The notes: generated by a model not told the origin, from the sequence alone. DNA of 38,935 nt from an uncultured Halieaceae bacterium (GCA_913052635.1 CAJXDE010000009.1:1-38935), one strand, 5' to 3'; numbered from the stretch's first letter, positions 7,131 through 17,784 are shown. Numbers and translations: made by a program.

Positions 7131-8477
7131 TTGAACTCACCCGCCAACTTCCCCACCAAGACAGAGCGTCTTGAATTTGCCCTCCGCTCGGGCACGCTGG
7201 GCGATGTCGCGGGTATTTTGGCTGAGATGTCACCCGGTGACGTCGCTTATTTGATCAGCTCCTCACCCCCCGACTATCGCGCGGTGCTGCTGGGCCTTCT
7301 CGAACCGGAGCAGGAATTACTGGTCGTCAATGAATTGCCAGATGAGCTCCGCAATGCCGTGTTGGCGGACCGGGAGCCCGAGGCACTGGCCGAAATTGTC
7401 GGGCAGTTGGATGACGACGATGTCGCCGACATCCTCCATGAGTTGCCCGATGAGGTGACCGGTCAAGTGTTGGCGATCATGGACGAGCAGTACCGTCAGC
7501 GCCTTCAGAAGGTATTGAGCTTTTCTGATGACGTTGCAGGTGGTTTGATGAGCACCGACACCATCACCATTCGCGCAGATCTGACGCTGGATGTGGTGCT
7601 GCGCTACCTCCGCCGGCATAAGGAGCTCCCGCCCAACACGGACAGTCTGATCGTGGTGACCCGCAACGATCGGTTTGTGGGACTGCTGGCCATCAGCACC
7701 GTACTCGTGTCCGACCCCGCCGTCTCGGTGCGGGAGATGATGATCACCGACCAGGAGGCCATTGCCGCCGATACATCCGCGACCGAGGTAGCGCGGCGAT
7801 TTGAGCGAAATGACTGGATTTCGGCACCGGTGGTCGATGATGACGGCAAGCTGCTCGGACGGATTACGATCGACGACGTGGTGGATGTCATTATGGAGGA
7901 GGCGGATCACTCCCTGACCTCGCTCGCCGGTCTGGCGGAAGAGGATACCTTTGCGACGGTATGGCAGTCAGCGCCGCGGCGCGCGATGTGGCTGGGTGTC
8001 AATCTAGGTACCGCTTTACTGGCCTCCTCGGTGATCAACCTGTTTCAGGACACCATTGAGAAAGTGGTCGCGCTGGCGGTGCTGATGCCTATTGTGGCCT
8101 CAATGGGAGGGATCGCCGGCACTCAGAGTCTGACGATCCTGATTCGTGCCATGGCGATGGGTCAAATCAATCATCGCAATGAGTTGTGGCTTATCGGCCG
8201 GGAATCGCTGGTAGGGCTCCTCAATGGACTGCTCTGGGCCGCGGTGATTGCCACCACCGCGTCGCTGTGGTTTGGCGACCCGATGCTGGGCGTCATTATT
8301 GCCTGCGCCATGTTGATCAACCTGGTCACGGCGGGCGTGACAGGCGCAGGTCTCCCTGTCGTGCTGCGTAAACTACACATTGATCCTGCGTTGGCAGGTG
8401 GCGTACTGGTCACCACCGTTACCGATGTGATGGGTTTTCTGGCTTTCCTTGGACTAGCCACCGCATTTTATGCGTGA
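7131..8477 (+). CDS. mgtE: Magnesium transporter MgtE
   Basis: Homodimeric inner-membrane Mg2+ channel gated by cytoplasmic magnesium. The 448-residue protein has the usual layout. An N-domain of acidic helical repeats covers about residues 25-130 (GQLDDDDVADILHELPDEV), a CBS pair covers about 135-255, and a five-helix membrane domain covers about 280-448. The membrane part includes the pore-type segment PIVASMGGIAGTQSLTILIRAMAMG and ends in TTVTDVMGFLAFLGLA. The TTG start is justified by a strong ribosome-binding site. It lies 74 bp after ptsO. I saw no M-box or other riboswitch in that gap. Confidence 0.95.
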   Translation: MNSPANFPTKTERLEFALRSGTLGDVAGILAEMSPGDVAYLISSSPPDYRAVLLGLLEPEQELLVVNELPDELRNAVLADREPEALAEIVGQLDDDDVADILHELPDEVTGQVLAIMDEQYRQRLQKVLSFSDDVAGGLMSTDTITIRADLTLDVVLRYLRRHKELPPNTDSLIVVTRNDRFVGLLAISTVLVSDPAVSVREMMITDQEAIAADTSATEVARRFERNDWISAPVVDDDGKLLGRITIDDVVDVIMEEADHSLTSLAGLAEEDTFATVWQSAPRRAMWLGVNLGTALLASSVINLFQDTIEKVVALAVLMPIVASMGGIAGTQSLTILIRAMAMGQINHRNELWLIGRESLVGLLNGLLWAAVIATTASLWFGDPMLGVIIACAMLINLVTAGVTGAGLPVVLRKLHIDPALAGGVLVTTVTDVMGFLAFLGLATAFYA

Positions 8478-8489
8478 TGGCCCCAGATC

Positions 8490-9017
8490 ATGACCGACTC
8501 AGATACCGGCGAGACAGATGACCTACGACCCAGCAAGAGTGAGCGCAAGCGTCAGATGCTTGCGCTGCAGGAAATGGGTGAGCGGCTGGTTTCGCTGTCA
8601 CGTTCGGACCTCGATCGAATCAACATTCCAGATGAGCGGCTCAAAGAAGCGGTAGAGACTGCACGCGGCATTACCGCCCGCGGCGGTCTAAAAAGGCAAT
8701 TGCAGTTTATCGGCAAACTGATGCGTTCAACGGATACAGCGCCGATTGAAGCGGGTCTGGCGATGCTGGATCAGCAACATGCGTTATCCACCGCAAATTT
8801 TCATCGCGTCGAGGCGGCTCGGGATCGCTTGCGGGATGGGGGCGACGCGGCACTTGGGGAAATCCTCGCCATCTGGCCCGCCGCTGAGGCGTCCCTGCTT
8901 CGCCAATGGATTCGCCAACACCCCAAAGAAATCCAGCGCGGCAATGAGAAAGCACACGCCAGAAAGCTGTTTCGCTATCTATCAGAGCTCGATGCCGCGG
9001 CGTCTGTCGGCGATTGA
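8490..9017 (+). CDS. darP: Ribosome biogenesis factor DarP (YjgA, DUF615)
   Basis: Associates with late 50S assembly intermediates and aids peptidyl-transferase centre maturation in E. coli. The 175-residue, charged, helical protein carries the family start RPSKSERKRQMLALQEMGERLVSLS and the later block KRQLQFIGKLMRSTDTAPIEAGL. It ends in EIQRGNEKAHARKLFRYL. Length is typical. In related genomes darP neighbours pmbA and tldD, and neither is here. Its last 43 bases overlap the end of yhdP on the opposite strand, so the two C-terminal regions are encoded by the same DNA. Confidence 0.92.
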   Translation: MTDSDTGETDDLRPSKSERKRQMLALQEMGERLVSLSRSDLDRINIPDERLKEAVETARGITARGGLKRQLQFIGKLMRSTDTAPIEAGLAMLDQQHALSTANFHRVEAARDRLRDGGDAALGEILAIWPAAEASLLRQWIRQHPKEIQRGNEKAHARKLFRYLSELDAAASVGD

Positions 9018-12000
9018 TCTTTGGCCGCCTGATCGTCCACCTCGAGAAGCCGTGAAGTCGCATCAAACACACGCTCAAACGCTACCTCAGGGTTATCAAG
9101 GTCGCCGCTCACGGCATAAACACCGCTCGATAACTGATTAACCTGATCCTCAAAGACTTTACTGACTAAATAAGTACCGGCAGCAACGGGTAATCCGCCT
9201 GCAAGCGCTGCCACCCAGGGGATGTTTTCGACCAGCGGCAGCGTCACCACCAATTCACCGTTCAGCGTCTCGGTAACAAGATCGATATCGCTGCTAAAGG
9301 TAAAGTATCCTCCAGACCCCTCGATGGAAAAGTCAGGGATGCGCAGGTCGCCCTGCGAAAAACTGAAGCTGCCCCCTGCGCTATCGAATGTCACGCCCGG
9401 ATCAAATAGCTGATTCATGTTGGCACGACGAAACAAACCCGACAGATTCAGCAAACTCAGCAAACGCAGCGCCCCGGTTGCCTCAGCATTGGCCGTGACG
9501 AACGATCCGGCCTCCACCTCCAGTTCCATATCACCGCTTATCGCGGTCAACTCAAAATCGGTGGGACTGCCCGGCCATTGCCACTCAGCGTCCAACCTGC
9601 CGCGCTCGGTTTCTACCAACGGGGCGACGCCGACCAAAGCGAGAGATGTGGCCACATCTTGAAGCTCTGCTGAGAGGGACAGCGTAGTCGACTCACCCTC
9701 CTCGCTGGACTGCCAGATCATCCGAGTTTTTGGCAACCAATTGATGCCCAAAAAATTACCCGTAACCTCTTTGAACTGCCAACCCTCATCCTCCACGTAG
9801 TCGATTGTCAGATCCAGATCACCCAATTCGGTATCGGCCCGATGGATACCCTCGACAGACAGACGCAGTTGTCGCATCCAGGCGCCCAACGCGCCTTGCG
9901 GGTCGGGCGGCGCGGCGCGCTCAGCCCACCGTTCGCTCACCTGCGGCAAGCCCTGAAGATCCAGATACTCAATGCGCAACTCACGCTCCAGACTGGCCTG
10001 CAATGCCGCCGCCGAGTCCGATACCGGCGCACTGGTGACCTGCTGAAGTTGCCCGCGAAGCCAAGGCAGCTCAAAATCAGCAGACCACGTTTCACCCTCC
10101 AGATTGGCGTTGAGTGACAGGGCGCCCAGCTCTTCACCGCGCCACAATAGACGCCCGATCTTCAGTGCATCAACCCGCACAATCGGACCAGACGGTGCTG
10201 CCTCTGCCGAGAACGGTGCGAGCGTGTCCTGCCAGTCTGAAGGATCGAGTGACGGTAAAAACCCGGTCACGCGCAAGCCGGGGTCGGGTGCCAAAAGCGG
10301 CCATTGCAGCGGTCGAGTTCTGGGGGTCACGTCGAGAATGGCAGAAATCGATCCAGCCTCCGGGGTATCGGTAATGGCAGATGCCCTGCCAAACCAGAAC
10401 ATCTCCCATGCGGCCCATTCACGATCCCGCCAGCTGACTTTCAACGGCGCCCTGGCCTCGGCGGATTTGCCCCAGGGAAGAGGCAGATCCACCGAAACGC
10501 CCTTGAGGTCTGATTCGACATCAACCGCCACCTCGCTAGCCACATTAATACCCACGGTGACGGCAGTCACGCCTTCGGCGGGAAGCGGGTAGTTGATTCC
10601 TCGCCAGGACAAGACGTCTGACACAGCCGCTTCAAAATCAAGCTGCGCCGCCAACAATGTGCCGGGTGCCGTAGCAAGCTGGGGACCCATCGCAACAGCA
10701 ACTTGCCTATCGAAAACGCGGGCAGTGATGCCCATGCTCTCGAATCCGGTCTGCGTGCGATACCGCAAATCACCACTCAATGACACCGCCTGCAGATCAA
10801 GCAGCGCAGAGGCCACTGTGGCGTTGGTCATTGCCATTTCAACGTTCACATCCAGTGACGGGGCCACATTGCGCAGGTCAAATCTGATGTGGGCACTGGT
10901 TGCAGTGGGCTCATCACCACCAACGGTCAGATCACGCATGACCGGGTACGCGACAGAAAGCGCGGGTAATTGCTTCAATGCCGACAAGATTTCACCCGGC
11001 TTACCCTTGGACCGCGTCTGCAGATTCAGCCAGATGGCATTGCTGTCCACCTGCAGGCCGGCTGCCGTCTCAACGAGCGCTAGCTCTGCCAACTGACCCT
11101 GTGCAGACCACAAATCAATTCGCGTGTCATCAAGGCGCAGCTGGCTCTCAGTCAGCAAGGCGGCTGGCCAACCGGGCTGGTAGTCGAGCGTCACCCCAGA
11201 TAGATGGGCTGCCAGCTGCATAGTTTGACCGGCGTGGCCGTAGGGTTTGAACCCGCCGTGCCATAAGAAAATTCCGCGCTCAATCTTGCCGGCCGGCAGT
11301 GCCTGTTGCAGCCATGCATAGGCCGGCGCCGGCATTCGGTATGGCATATAAGCATCGCGGATGCCCACCGGCGCATCCAGCACCGAGGCCGACAGCCTCA
11401 TTTTTAGTGGCACCGAGGACTGTTTGGAAAACGGGATATCAATCTCGAACTGCACCGCGGCATCATGCTCAGGGGCACTCCCTAACAGCAAACCATGCTC
11501 TAGGAATAGAGCATCTCGCTGCCAACGCCCCTCCAGTGTCCCCAGCACAGACGTCAGGCGAATGGGCTCCCGATAAACATTAGGCAGCACCAGCTCAAAG
11601 TCCCGGGCATCTATCCAGGCGGTCGCACCCTCCTCATTGGCGGTAATCGAGGCATCGATACCGACCAGACCGGGCACCTTTCTGAAAGGGTCTGTTGTTG
11701 CATCGGTGACAGTGGCCGCCAACTCCCAACGGTGCAGTGGCTGGTCCAATGCTTCCACGGTTAGCGCCAGACGATCGACGGTTCCGGCAGGGCTTAGCGT
11801 TTCGAGAATCTCGTTCACCTTATCGGGAAGAAATTCGCTCCCACGCAGTGCCGCAATCAGAGGCGACACCTCAAAGCGATTGGTCAGCATCTTCCAGCTC
11901 CGCCCAAGACTATGCAGGTGTATCCGGGGAAGCAAGAATGTCTGGTCATCAGCCGTCAACGACGCGTCATCGATCCAGATTCTCGCCTGATCAAATGGGC

Positions 12001-12859
12001 CCTCAACAACACTGTCAACGCGCAGTTGTTCCAAATTAAGGGGTGTTTGGCCTGTCACCGCAATCTGCGTCAGGTTGACCTGCATGACCGCGGTAGGCCG
12101 CCCCCCATTAACCGCAAACCAAAAATCTGCTTGCCCCTCGGCTGTGAGGTCCCATCGCAGCCACTGCGCCAGATAAGACACGCCTGCGCCGCTGAGGCTA
12201 CCCTGTAACTCGCCGGAAAACTGGTTGAGCTCAAAGGGATTACCCGTCCCGGACCCCTCTGCAGACAACAGACGTTCATCGGGAGAATCAATCGACACCC
12301 TGAGGGTCCGGCGGCTTCTGTCACGCGCCAGATCAATATCAACCGTCAATGATTCGAGGGTCATCGGCACGCCATCCCGATCCACCTCACCGATCAGGTG
12401 AGCATCGCGAACCTGCAAACGCGCAAAACTGCTCAGGAAGTCGCCCAGTCCCGCGGGGATGGCTATCGAGTCGGTGCCCGACTCGCCAGTCCACTCGACA
12501 CGGGGCCCGATCAGCGTGAGTTCATCAAAGCGAGGGGCGCCGCTTAGCAGACTCTCCCATGGGTTCAACCTGATGCTGGCCTCGGGTAGCGAGATAGCTG
12601 CGCCCGTCTGACTATCCAGCACCACGAAATCAGTCAAATCCAACCGTGGCGAAAATCCCTCCATAGCGCCACTCATCTGCCCGATGCGAATGTCACCCGA
12701 AAATCGCTGGGACAGCAGCTGCTCTATATCCTGCTGCACCCGCGGGAGCGCCCCCAGAAGCACACGACCACCGCTGACATAAATGGCGAGACTTACCAGC
12801 GCCATCACCATCAGCGGCCAGACGGTTCGCCCCAGATTTTTGGGTATCATGCTAACCAT
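8975..12859 (-). CDS. yhdP: YhdP-family AsmA-like envelope protein (phospholipid transport)
   Basis: Large inner-membrane-anchored periplasmic protein. In E. coli YhdP, TamB and YdbH act redundantly in moving phospholipids to the outer membrane. The 1294-residue product has an N-terminal anchor (about residues 8-32, LGRTVWPLMVMALVSLAIYVSGG), a very long beta-rich repeat region (DUF3971/AsmA type) and the characteristic C-terminus, with LVVTLPLVENIPWVAALAGGLPVAAGTYLVSKVFEDQ followed by a short variable tail. The ATG at 12859 overlaps the maf stop by 8 bp, and an alternative ATG lies three codons downstream. In Pseudomonas rng separates maf and yhdP. Here rng is absent and yhdP closes the mre operon. 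Confidence 0.93.
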   Translation of the reverse strand: MVSMIPKNLGRTVWPLMVMALVSLAIYVSGGRVLLGALPRVQQDIEQLLSQRFSGDIRIGQMSGAMEGFSPRLDLTDFVVLDSQTGAAISLPEASIRLNPWESLLSGAPRFDELTLIGPRVEWTGESGTDSIAIPAGLGDFLSSFARLQVRDAHLIGEVDRDGVPMTLESLTVDIDLARDRSRRTLRVSIDSPDERLLSAEGSGTGNPFELNQFSGELQGSLSGAGVSYLAQWLRWDLTAEGQADFWFAVNGGRPTAVMQVNLTQIAVTGQTPLNLEQLRVDSVVEGPFDQARIWIDDASLTADDQTFLLPRIHLHSLGRSWKMLTNRFEVSPLIAALRGSEFLPDKVNEILETLSPAGTVDRLALTVEALDQPLHRWELAATVTDATTDPFRKVPGLVGIDASITANEEGATAWIDARDFELVLPNVYREPIRLTSVLGTLEGRWQRDALFLEHGLLLGSAPEHDAAVQFEIDIPFSKQSSVPLKMRLSASVLDAPVGIRDAYMPYRMPAPAYAWLQQALPAGKIERGIFLWHGGFKPYGHAGQTMQLAAHLSGVTLDYQPGWPAALLTESQLRLDDTRIDLWSAQGQLAELALVETAAGLQVDSNAIWLNLQTRSKGKPGEILSALKQLPALSVAYPVMRDLTVGGDEPTATSAHIRFDLRNVAPSLDVNVEMAMTNATVASALLDLQAVSLSGDLRYRTQTGFESMGITARVFDRQVAVAMGPQLATAPGTLLAAQLDFEAAVSDVLSWRGINYPLPAEGVTAVTVGINVASEVAVDVESDLKGVSVDLPLPWGKSAEARAPLKVSWRDREWAAWEMFWFGRASAITDTPEAGSISAILDVTPRTRPLQWPLLAPDPGLRVTGFLPSLDPSDWQDTLAPFSAEAAPSGPIVRVDALKIGRLLWRGEELGALSLNANLEGETWSADFELPWLRGQLQQVTSAPVSDSAAALQASLERELRIEYLDLQGLPQVSERWAERAAPPDPQGALGAWMRQLRLSVEGIHRADTELGDLDLTIDYVEDEGWQFKEVTGNFLGINWLPKTRMIWQSSEEGESTTLSLSAELQDVATSLALVGVAPLVETERGRLDAEWQWPGSPTDFELTAISGDMELEVEAGSFVTANAEATGALRLLSLLNLSGLFRRANMNQLFDPGVTFDSAGGSFSFSQGDLRIPDFSIEGSGGYFTFSSDIDLVTETLNGELVVTLPLVENIPWVAALAGGLPVAAGTYLVSKVFEDQVNQLSSGVYAVSGDLDNPEVAFERVFDATSRLLEVDDQAAKDQSPTDAAASSSDR

Positions 12860-13418
12860 GGCGGACCGGCACCCCCGCCTCGATCAACAGCGCCCGGGTT
12901 TCGCACAACGGCAGCCCGACCACGGCACTGTAACTGCCTCTGATTTGACTCACGAAGGCCCCTGCATACCCCTGTATGGCGTAAGCACCGGCTTTATCCC
13001 ACGGCTCGTCAGTCAACAGGTACTGCTGTATCGTCGCCTCTGAGAGCTCCGTAAACAGTACCGATGTTGTGCAGGTGACCGTCTCGATACCACCGCCATA
13101 GGCTATAGCAACCGCTGTGTGCACCTCGTGGGTATTCCCGGATAGCGCGCGGAGAATGGCCGCGGCATCCTGACTGTCGCGGGGCTTACTCAATATATCG
13201 TTGCCCATCGCCACTGTGGTATCGGAACCCAGACTCACCCATTGGTCCACGGCACCCGTTTTGGCCTTTTCACTGGCAAGCCTAACAACGTAATCAGCAG
13301 GAGGCTCCAATGTCCGGGGGCGTTCGTCAATATCAGGCGCCGAGGACTCGAAGTCAGAAACGAGCAAAGAGAGCAGGGCCCGCCTTCGCGGGCTTGACGA
13401 TGCGAGCAGCAGCCGCAT
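12852..13418 (-). CDS. maf: Maf-family nucleoside triphosphate pyrophosphatase
   Basis: Hydrolyses non-canonical or surplus nucleoside triphosphates. The YhdE-type Maf proteins act on dTTP and UTP. Conserved features are LLLASSSPRRRALL at the N-terminus, YVVRLASEKA, the catalytic region GSDTTVAMGNDILSKPRD, and DKAGAYAIQGYAGAFVSQIRGSYSAVVGLPL near the end. The ORF track extends to 13550, but those 44 extra residues lie inside mreD. The ATG at 13418 shares one base with the mreD stop (TGATG) and gives a standard 188-residue protein. Placement after mreD is the usual arrangement. Confidence 0.95.
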   Translation of the reverse strand: MRLLLASSSPRRRALLSLLVSDFESSAPDIDERPRTLEPPADYVVRLASEKAKTGAVDQWVSLGSDTTVAMGNDILSKPRDSQDAAAILRALSGNTHEVHTAVAIAYGGGIETVTCTTSVLFTELSEATIQQYLLTDEPWDKAGAYAIQGYAGAFVSQIRGSYSAVVGLPLCETRALLIEAGVPVRHG

Positions 13419-13900
13419 CAGTGCACCTCGTAGTAGCGTCTGGAGTGACGAAGTACTGTGCGAATGGGCACCCAAAAGAGCATGGAACAGATCATGCCAG
13501 CCACTCCGGCCCACGGTACCGTAGGGACATCGATGCCGTTTCTCAGCCACTGCTCGATCCCGGCGCTGAGCAACAACAATACCAGTACCGCGAGCGACTG
13601 CTGCAACAGGTCAAACTGGCGAAGGCGTTGATAGTTGTAGAGCAACAACAGCGTGGCCAACATGAGCCCGGGAGAAGAAAGACCCAGTGGCGCGCCCTCG
13701 ATCAGGTCCTGTGTGACTCCCACCGTGAAAGCGGTCGCCACCCCCACTCTGTGCGGCAAAGCCAATACCCAATAAAACAGGGCTAAAGCCGCCACATCAG
13801 GCCGAAAGCCGCGCCAATCCATAGGGAGCGGCAGCAACGTTAATAGCAGGGCCGCCGCGAGCGAGACGTAGATTACCCAGACCGCATGCGCACGCGTCAA
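13418..13900 (-). CDS. mreD: Rod shape-determining protein MreD
   Basis: Small polytopic inner-membrane component of the elongasome, acting with MreB, MreC, RodA and PBP2. The 160-residue protein is almost entirely hydrophobic with about five membrane segments. It begins VWVIYVSLAAALLLTLLPLP and contains the conserved WRGFRPDVAALALFYWVLALPHRVGVATAFTVGVTQDLIEGAPLG. The start overlaps the mreC stop by 4 bp and the stop shares one base with maf. MreD is poorly conserved in general. The PxxxxLxLxYW and GLxxDxxxG-like features plus gene order make this secure. Confidence 0.95.
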   Translation of the reverse strand: MTRAHAVWVIYVSLAAALLLTLLPLPMDWRGFRPDVAALALFYWVLALPHRVGVATAFTVGVTQDLIEGAPLGLSSPGLMLATLLLLYNYQRLRQFDLLQQSLAVLVLLLLSAGIEQWLRNGIDVPTVPWAGVAGMICSMLFWVPIRTVLRHSRRYYEVH

Positions 13901-14742
13901 GGGGCAACCGCCGCTTCAAACCGAGACGACTGCGCCACCACCAACACGTGACGGCCACGATCCAGGGCCGATGCAGGCGCTGCGCTCACCACTGCGAAAG
14001 CATCGCCTGCCGCTATTTCAACGTTAGTCACTCTCGCCACCGGGTAGCCGTGAGGAAAACGGCCACCAAGACCGGATGTCACCAATAAATCACCCGCTCT
14101 AATATCAGTGGTCGCAGCGAGATGCCGAATCACCAGCCGATCGATATCGCCGCTACCTTCTGCGATCGCTCGCAGTCCTGATCGATTCACCTGCACGGGC
14201 AACGCGTGGGCACTGTCAGTGATGAGTAACGCGCGACTGTTGTATTCGTCGACCAGCACAATCTGACCGATCAAACCTTCAGCGCCCAGCACCGGCTGCC
14301 CCTCTTCGACCCCGTCCGCTGCTCCCTTGTCCAGCATGACCAAATGTCTCGCGGGATCTGGTGACACCGAGCTTATCTGAGCCGCGATGAGCTCATCCTC
14401 AATATCCCGAGCCGATTTCAGCAACGCCTTGTAGCGGGCGTTCTCCGACAGCAAGGAAGCCAGTCTTTGTGCCTTTCCCTTCAACACCCTGTTCTCTTGC
14501 TGCAGCCTCAGCAGCTCATCCTGTAATGCATTCCTCGATCGCACTGATTCGAGCAACCGGTCCCAAGCATCGAAAGGGGCCAGCACAATATTGCTCGTGA
14601 ACGCGACCACATCGACCGCTCCACGTTGAACGGCAGTCACTCGGGGGTGTTCACGAAAAATAAACAGGATCGACAAACACAGCAGGGTCAGCACGATAAA
14701 TCGCGCGCTGATCAGGTTCTGTTTAAGGAAAAGCGGTTTAAT
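13897..14742 (-). CDS. mreC: Rod shape-determining protein MreC, probable non-canonical ATT start
   Basis: Bitopic inner-membrane scaffold of the elongasome. A membrane anchor is followed by a coiled coil (about residues 60-105, LLESVRSRNALQDELLRLQQENRVLKG) and a periplasmic beta-domain. The first canonical start in the ORF track is GTG at 14694 (265 residues), but it cuts into the membrane anchor. The frame stays open upstream and reads VIKPLFLKQNLISARFIVLTLLCLSILFIF, which resembles the usual MreC opening (M-x-K-P-L-F). I therefore place the start at the ATT at 14742-14740, which has GGGG seven bases upstream and lies 22 bp after mreB, giving 281 residues. The gene is certain, but the start is an inference. 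Confidence 0.9.
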   Translation of the reverse strand: MKPLFLKQNLISARFIVLTLLCLSILFIFREHPRVTAVQRGAVDVVAFTSNIVLAPFDAWDRLLESVRSRNALQDELLRLQQENRVLKGKAQRLASLLSENARYKALLKSARDIEDELIAAQISSVSPDPARHLVMLDKGAADGVEEGQPVLGAEGLIGQIVLVDEYNSRALLITDSAHALPVQVNRSGLRAIAEGSGDIDRLVIRHLAATTDIRAGDLLVTSGLGGRFPHGYPVARVTNVEIAAGDAFAVVSAAPASALDRGRHVLVVAQSSRFEAAVAP

Positions 14743-14764
14743 GACGCTGCCCCAGTCGCCGGTT

Positions 14765-15826
<1,062 letters not shown>

Positions 15827-15869
15827 TCATTCGGTTTGCTGCGGATATCGTCGGCTTACCGGCCGCTGT

Positions 15870-15966
15870 GTCGCATCACTGGCTTCTGCGACGGGCTTAA
15901 AAACGCCCCCAGATCCAGCGTTTGCAGCGCCAAATGCCAATCGAATGTAGCAACGCGGGGGTTTTT
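15870..15966. promoter_or_regulatory. Nested inverted repeats in the mreB-gatC divergent spacer
   Basis: The 216-bp spacer holds two structured elements. GTCGCA (15870-15875) pairs with TGCGAC (15887-15892) across 11 bases. AAAAACGCCCCC (15899-15910) can pair with GGGGGTTTTT (15957-15966), with only a CG bulge, enclosing 46 bases that themselves contain a short hairpin. In the mreB direction the outer stem would end in GGGGGCGTTTTT and resemble an intrinsic terminator, so a leader structure or attenuator is possible. In the gatC direction it also ends in a T run. No convincing promoter could be assigned to either gene. Confidence 0.45.
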
Positions 15967-16018
15967 GGGCAAGCCACAAGTGTGTTAGTTTTCGCGGCCT
16001 TCGACGAGGATACGTCTT

Positions 16019-16306
16019 ATGTCTGTCTCACCCCAGGACGTCGAGAAGGTCGCCCTTCTCGCACGGCTCGCTATATCTGAATCTGACCTACCTGAGGTCA
16101 CAGAGCGGTTTGGCCGTGTCCTCGGGTTGGTGGATGAACTCAATACCATCGACACCGAGACGGTGGTACCCATGTCGAACCCCCACGATATGCACCAGCG
16201 ACTGCGACCGGACGCGGTCACACGACAAAATGACCGAGAGAACTTGATGGCCTCTGCTCCCGCACAGGATCAGGGCTATTTTCTGGTGCCCAAGGTCATC
16301 GACTGA
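16019..16306 (+). CDS. gatC: Asp-tRNA(Asn)/Glu-tRNA(Gln) amidotransferase subunit C
   Basis: Small structural subunit that stabilises GatA-GatB. The 95-residue protein opens with [39 protein letters not shown] and contains the DxxxP-type tail motif [18 protein letters not shown], ending with [11 protein letters not shown]. All of these are typical. GAGGA lies about nine bases upstream of the ATG. The stop shares one base with gatA (TGATG). It is transcribed divergently from mreB, as in Pseudomonas. Confidence 0.95.
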   Translation: MSVSPQDVEKVALLARLAISESDLPEVTERFGRVLGLVDELNTIDTETVVPMSNPHDMHQRLRPDAVTRQNDRENLMASAPAQDQGYFLVPKVID

Positions 16307-17784
16307 TGACCGATAGCGCCCTACTCTCTGGTTCTGTCAGTTCGCTCAGACAGCAGCTACGCGACCGAGTGGTATCCAGTGAGGAAGTCACTCGCGCCTG
16401 CCTAGAGCGAATTGAAGCCTGTAACGGTGCGCTGAACGCCGTCATCACCGTGTGCGCGGAGCAAGCCATTGACAGCGCCCGCAAGGCGGACAAAGCCATC
16501 GCCAGAGGTAATGTTGCCTCGCTCACCGGCATTCCCGTGCTCCACAAGGATATTTTCTGTACCAGTGGTGTCAGAACGACCTGCGGCTCGCGCATGCTGG
16601 AACAGTTCGTTCCCGCATACGATGCGACGGTTGTCTCCAAGATGCAGGCCGAAGGTGCCGTAATGCTGGGCAAATGCAACATGGATGAGTTTGCGATGGG
16701 CTCCTCCAATGAAACAAGCTTTTTCGGCGTAGTCAAAAACCCCTGGGATCTCAATTGCGTGCCGGGCGGCAGTTCCGGTGGTTCCGCTGCGGCACTCGCC
16801 GCGGGCATGGCGCCGTTGGTGACCGGCACCGACACGGGCGGCTCGATCAGGCAGCCCGCCTCCCTCTGTGGCGTGACGGGCCTTAAACCCACTTACGGCC
16901 GGGTCTCCCGCTTGGGCATCATTGCCTTTGCGTCTTCGCTGGATCAGGCAGGCCCCATGGCCCGCACTGCTGAAGACTGCGCGATCGCGTTGACCGCCAT
17001 GTCAGGCATTGATGCGGGAGACTCGACGTCTGCCGACTTGCCTGTGCCTGACTTTCATGCGGGACTGAATCACGATGTTCAGGGGCTTAGGATCGGGCTG
17101 CCGCGAGAGTACTTCAACGATGATCTCGAGCAGAATGTGCGCGAGCGGGTGATGGCAGCGCTGTCTGTGCTGGAGCAGGCGGGGGCAACGCTGGTGGACA
17201 TTGAGCTACCTCACAGTCACTACGCGATTGCCACCTACTACGTCATCGCGCCCGCGGAGGCTTCGGCAAATCTGGCTCGCTACGACGGCGTGCGCTTTGG
17301 CTATCGCTGCAAAGAGCCAGTAGATCTCGAAGACCTCTACCTGCGCTCGCGCAGCGAGGGTTTTGGTGAGGAAGTGCAGCGGCGGATTCTGGTGGGCACC
17401 TACGCGTTGTCAGCCGGGTTTTACGATGCTTATTTCAACAAGGCGCAACAGGTCAGACGCGTGATTACAGAAGATTTCACGCGAGCCTTTGATAACGTGG
17501 ACATGATCGCCGGTCCCTCTGCGCCCGGCGTCGCCTTTCAGTTCGGGGCGAAACAGCAGGATCCCGTCGCCATGTATATGGAAGACGTCTACACGCTGGC
17601 AGTGAATCTGGCAGGCCTACCCGGCTTATCCACCCCCGCGGGTTTGATCAACGGCATGCCCGTTGGATTGCAACTGATTGGCAAGCCGTTTGACGAGCAG
17701 ACGATTCTCAACGCGGCACATCGCCTGCAGACCGACACGGACTGGCACATGGCCAGGCCACAACTTGAGACGGTGACGCCATGA
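16306..17784 (+). CDS. gatA: Asp-tRNA(Asn)/Glu-tRNA(Gln) amidotransferase subunit A
   Basis: Glutaminase subunit that releases ammonia for transamidation of misacylated tRNA. It is an amidase-signature enzyme of 492 residues. The catalytic lysine is in VLHKDIFC (about residue 81), and the serine-rich signature is [33 protein letters not shown] (about 155-185), which contains the Ser-cisSer pair. The later blocks [23 protein letters not shown] and [26 protein letters not shown] are also family hallmarks. It begins on the gatC stop and overlaps gatB by 4 bp, indicating coupled synthesis of the complex. Confidence 0.97.
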   Translation: MTDSALLSGSVSSLRQQLRDRVVSSEEVTRACLERIEACNGALNAVITVCAEQAIDSARKADKAIARGNVASLTGIPVLHKDIFCTSGVRTTCGSRMLEQFVPAYDATVVSKMQAEGAVMLGKCNMDEFAMGSSNETSFFGVVKNPWDLNCVPGGSSGGSAAALAAGMAPLVTGTDTGGSIRQPASLCGVTGLKPTYGRVSRLGIIAFASSLDQAGPMARTAEDCAIALTAMSGIDAGDSTSADLPVPDFHAGLNHDVQGLRIGLPREYFNDDLEQNVRERVMAALSVLEQAGATLVDIELPHSHYAIATYYVIAPAEASANLARYDGVRFGYRCKEPVDLEDLYLRSRSEGFGEEVQRRILVGTYALSAGFYDAYFNKAQQVRRVITEDFTRAFDNVDMIAGPSAPGVAFQFGAKQQDPVAMYMEDVYTLAVNLAGLPGLSTPAGLINGMPVGLQLIGKPFDEQTILNAAHRLQTDTDWHMARPQLETVTP

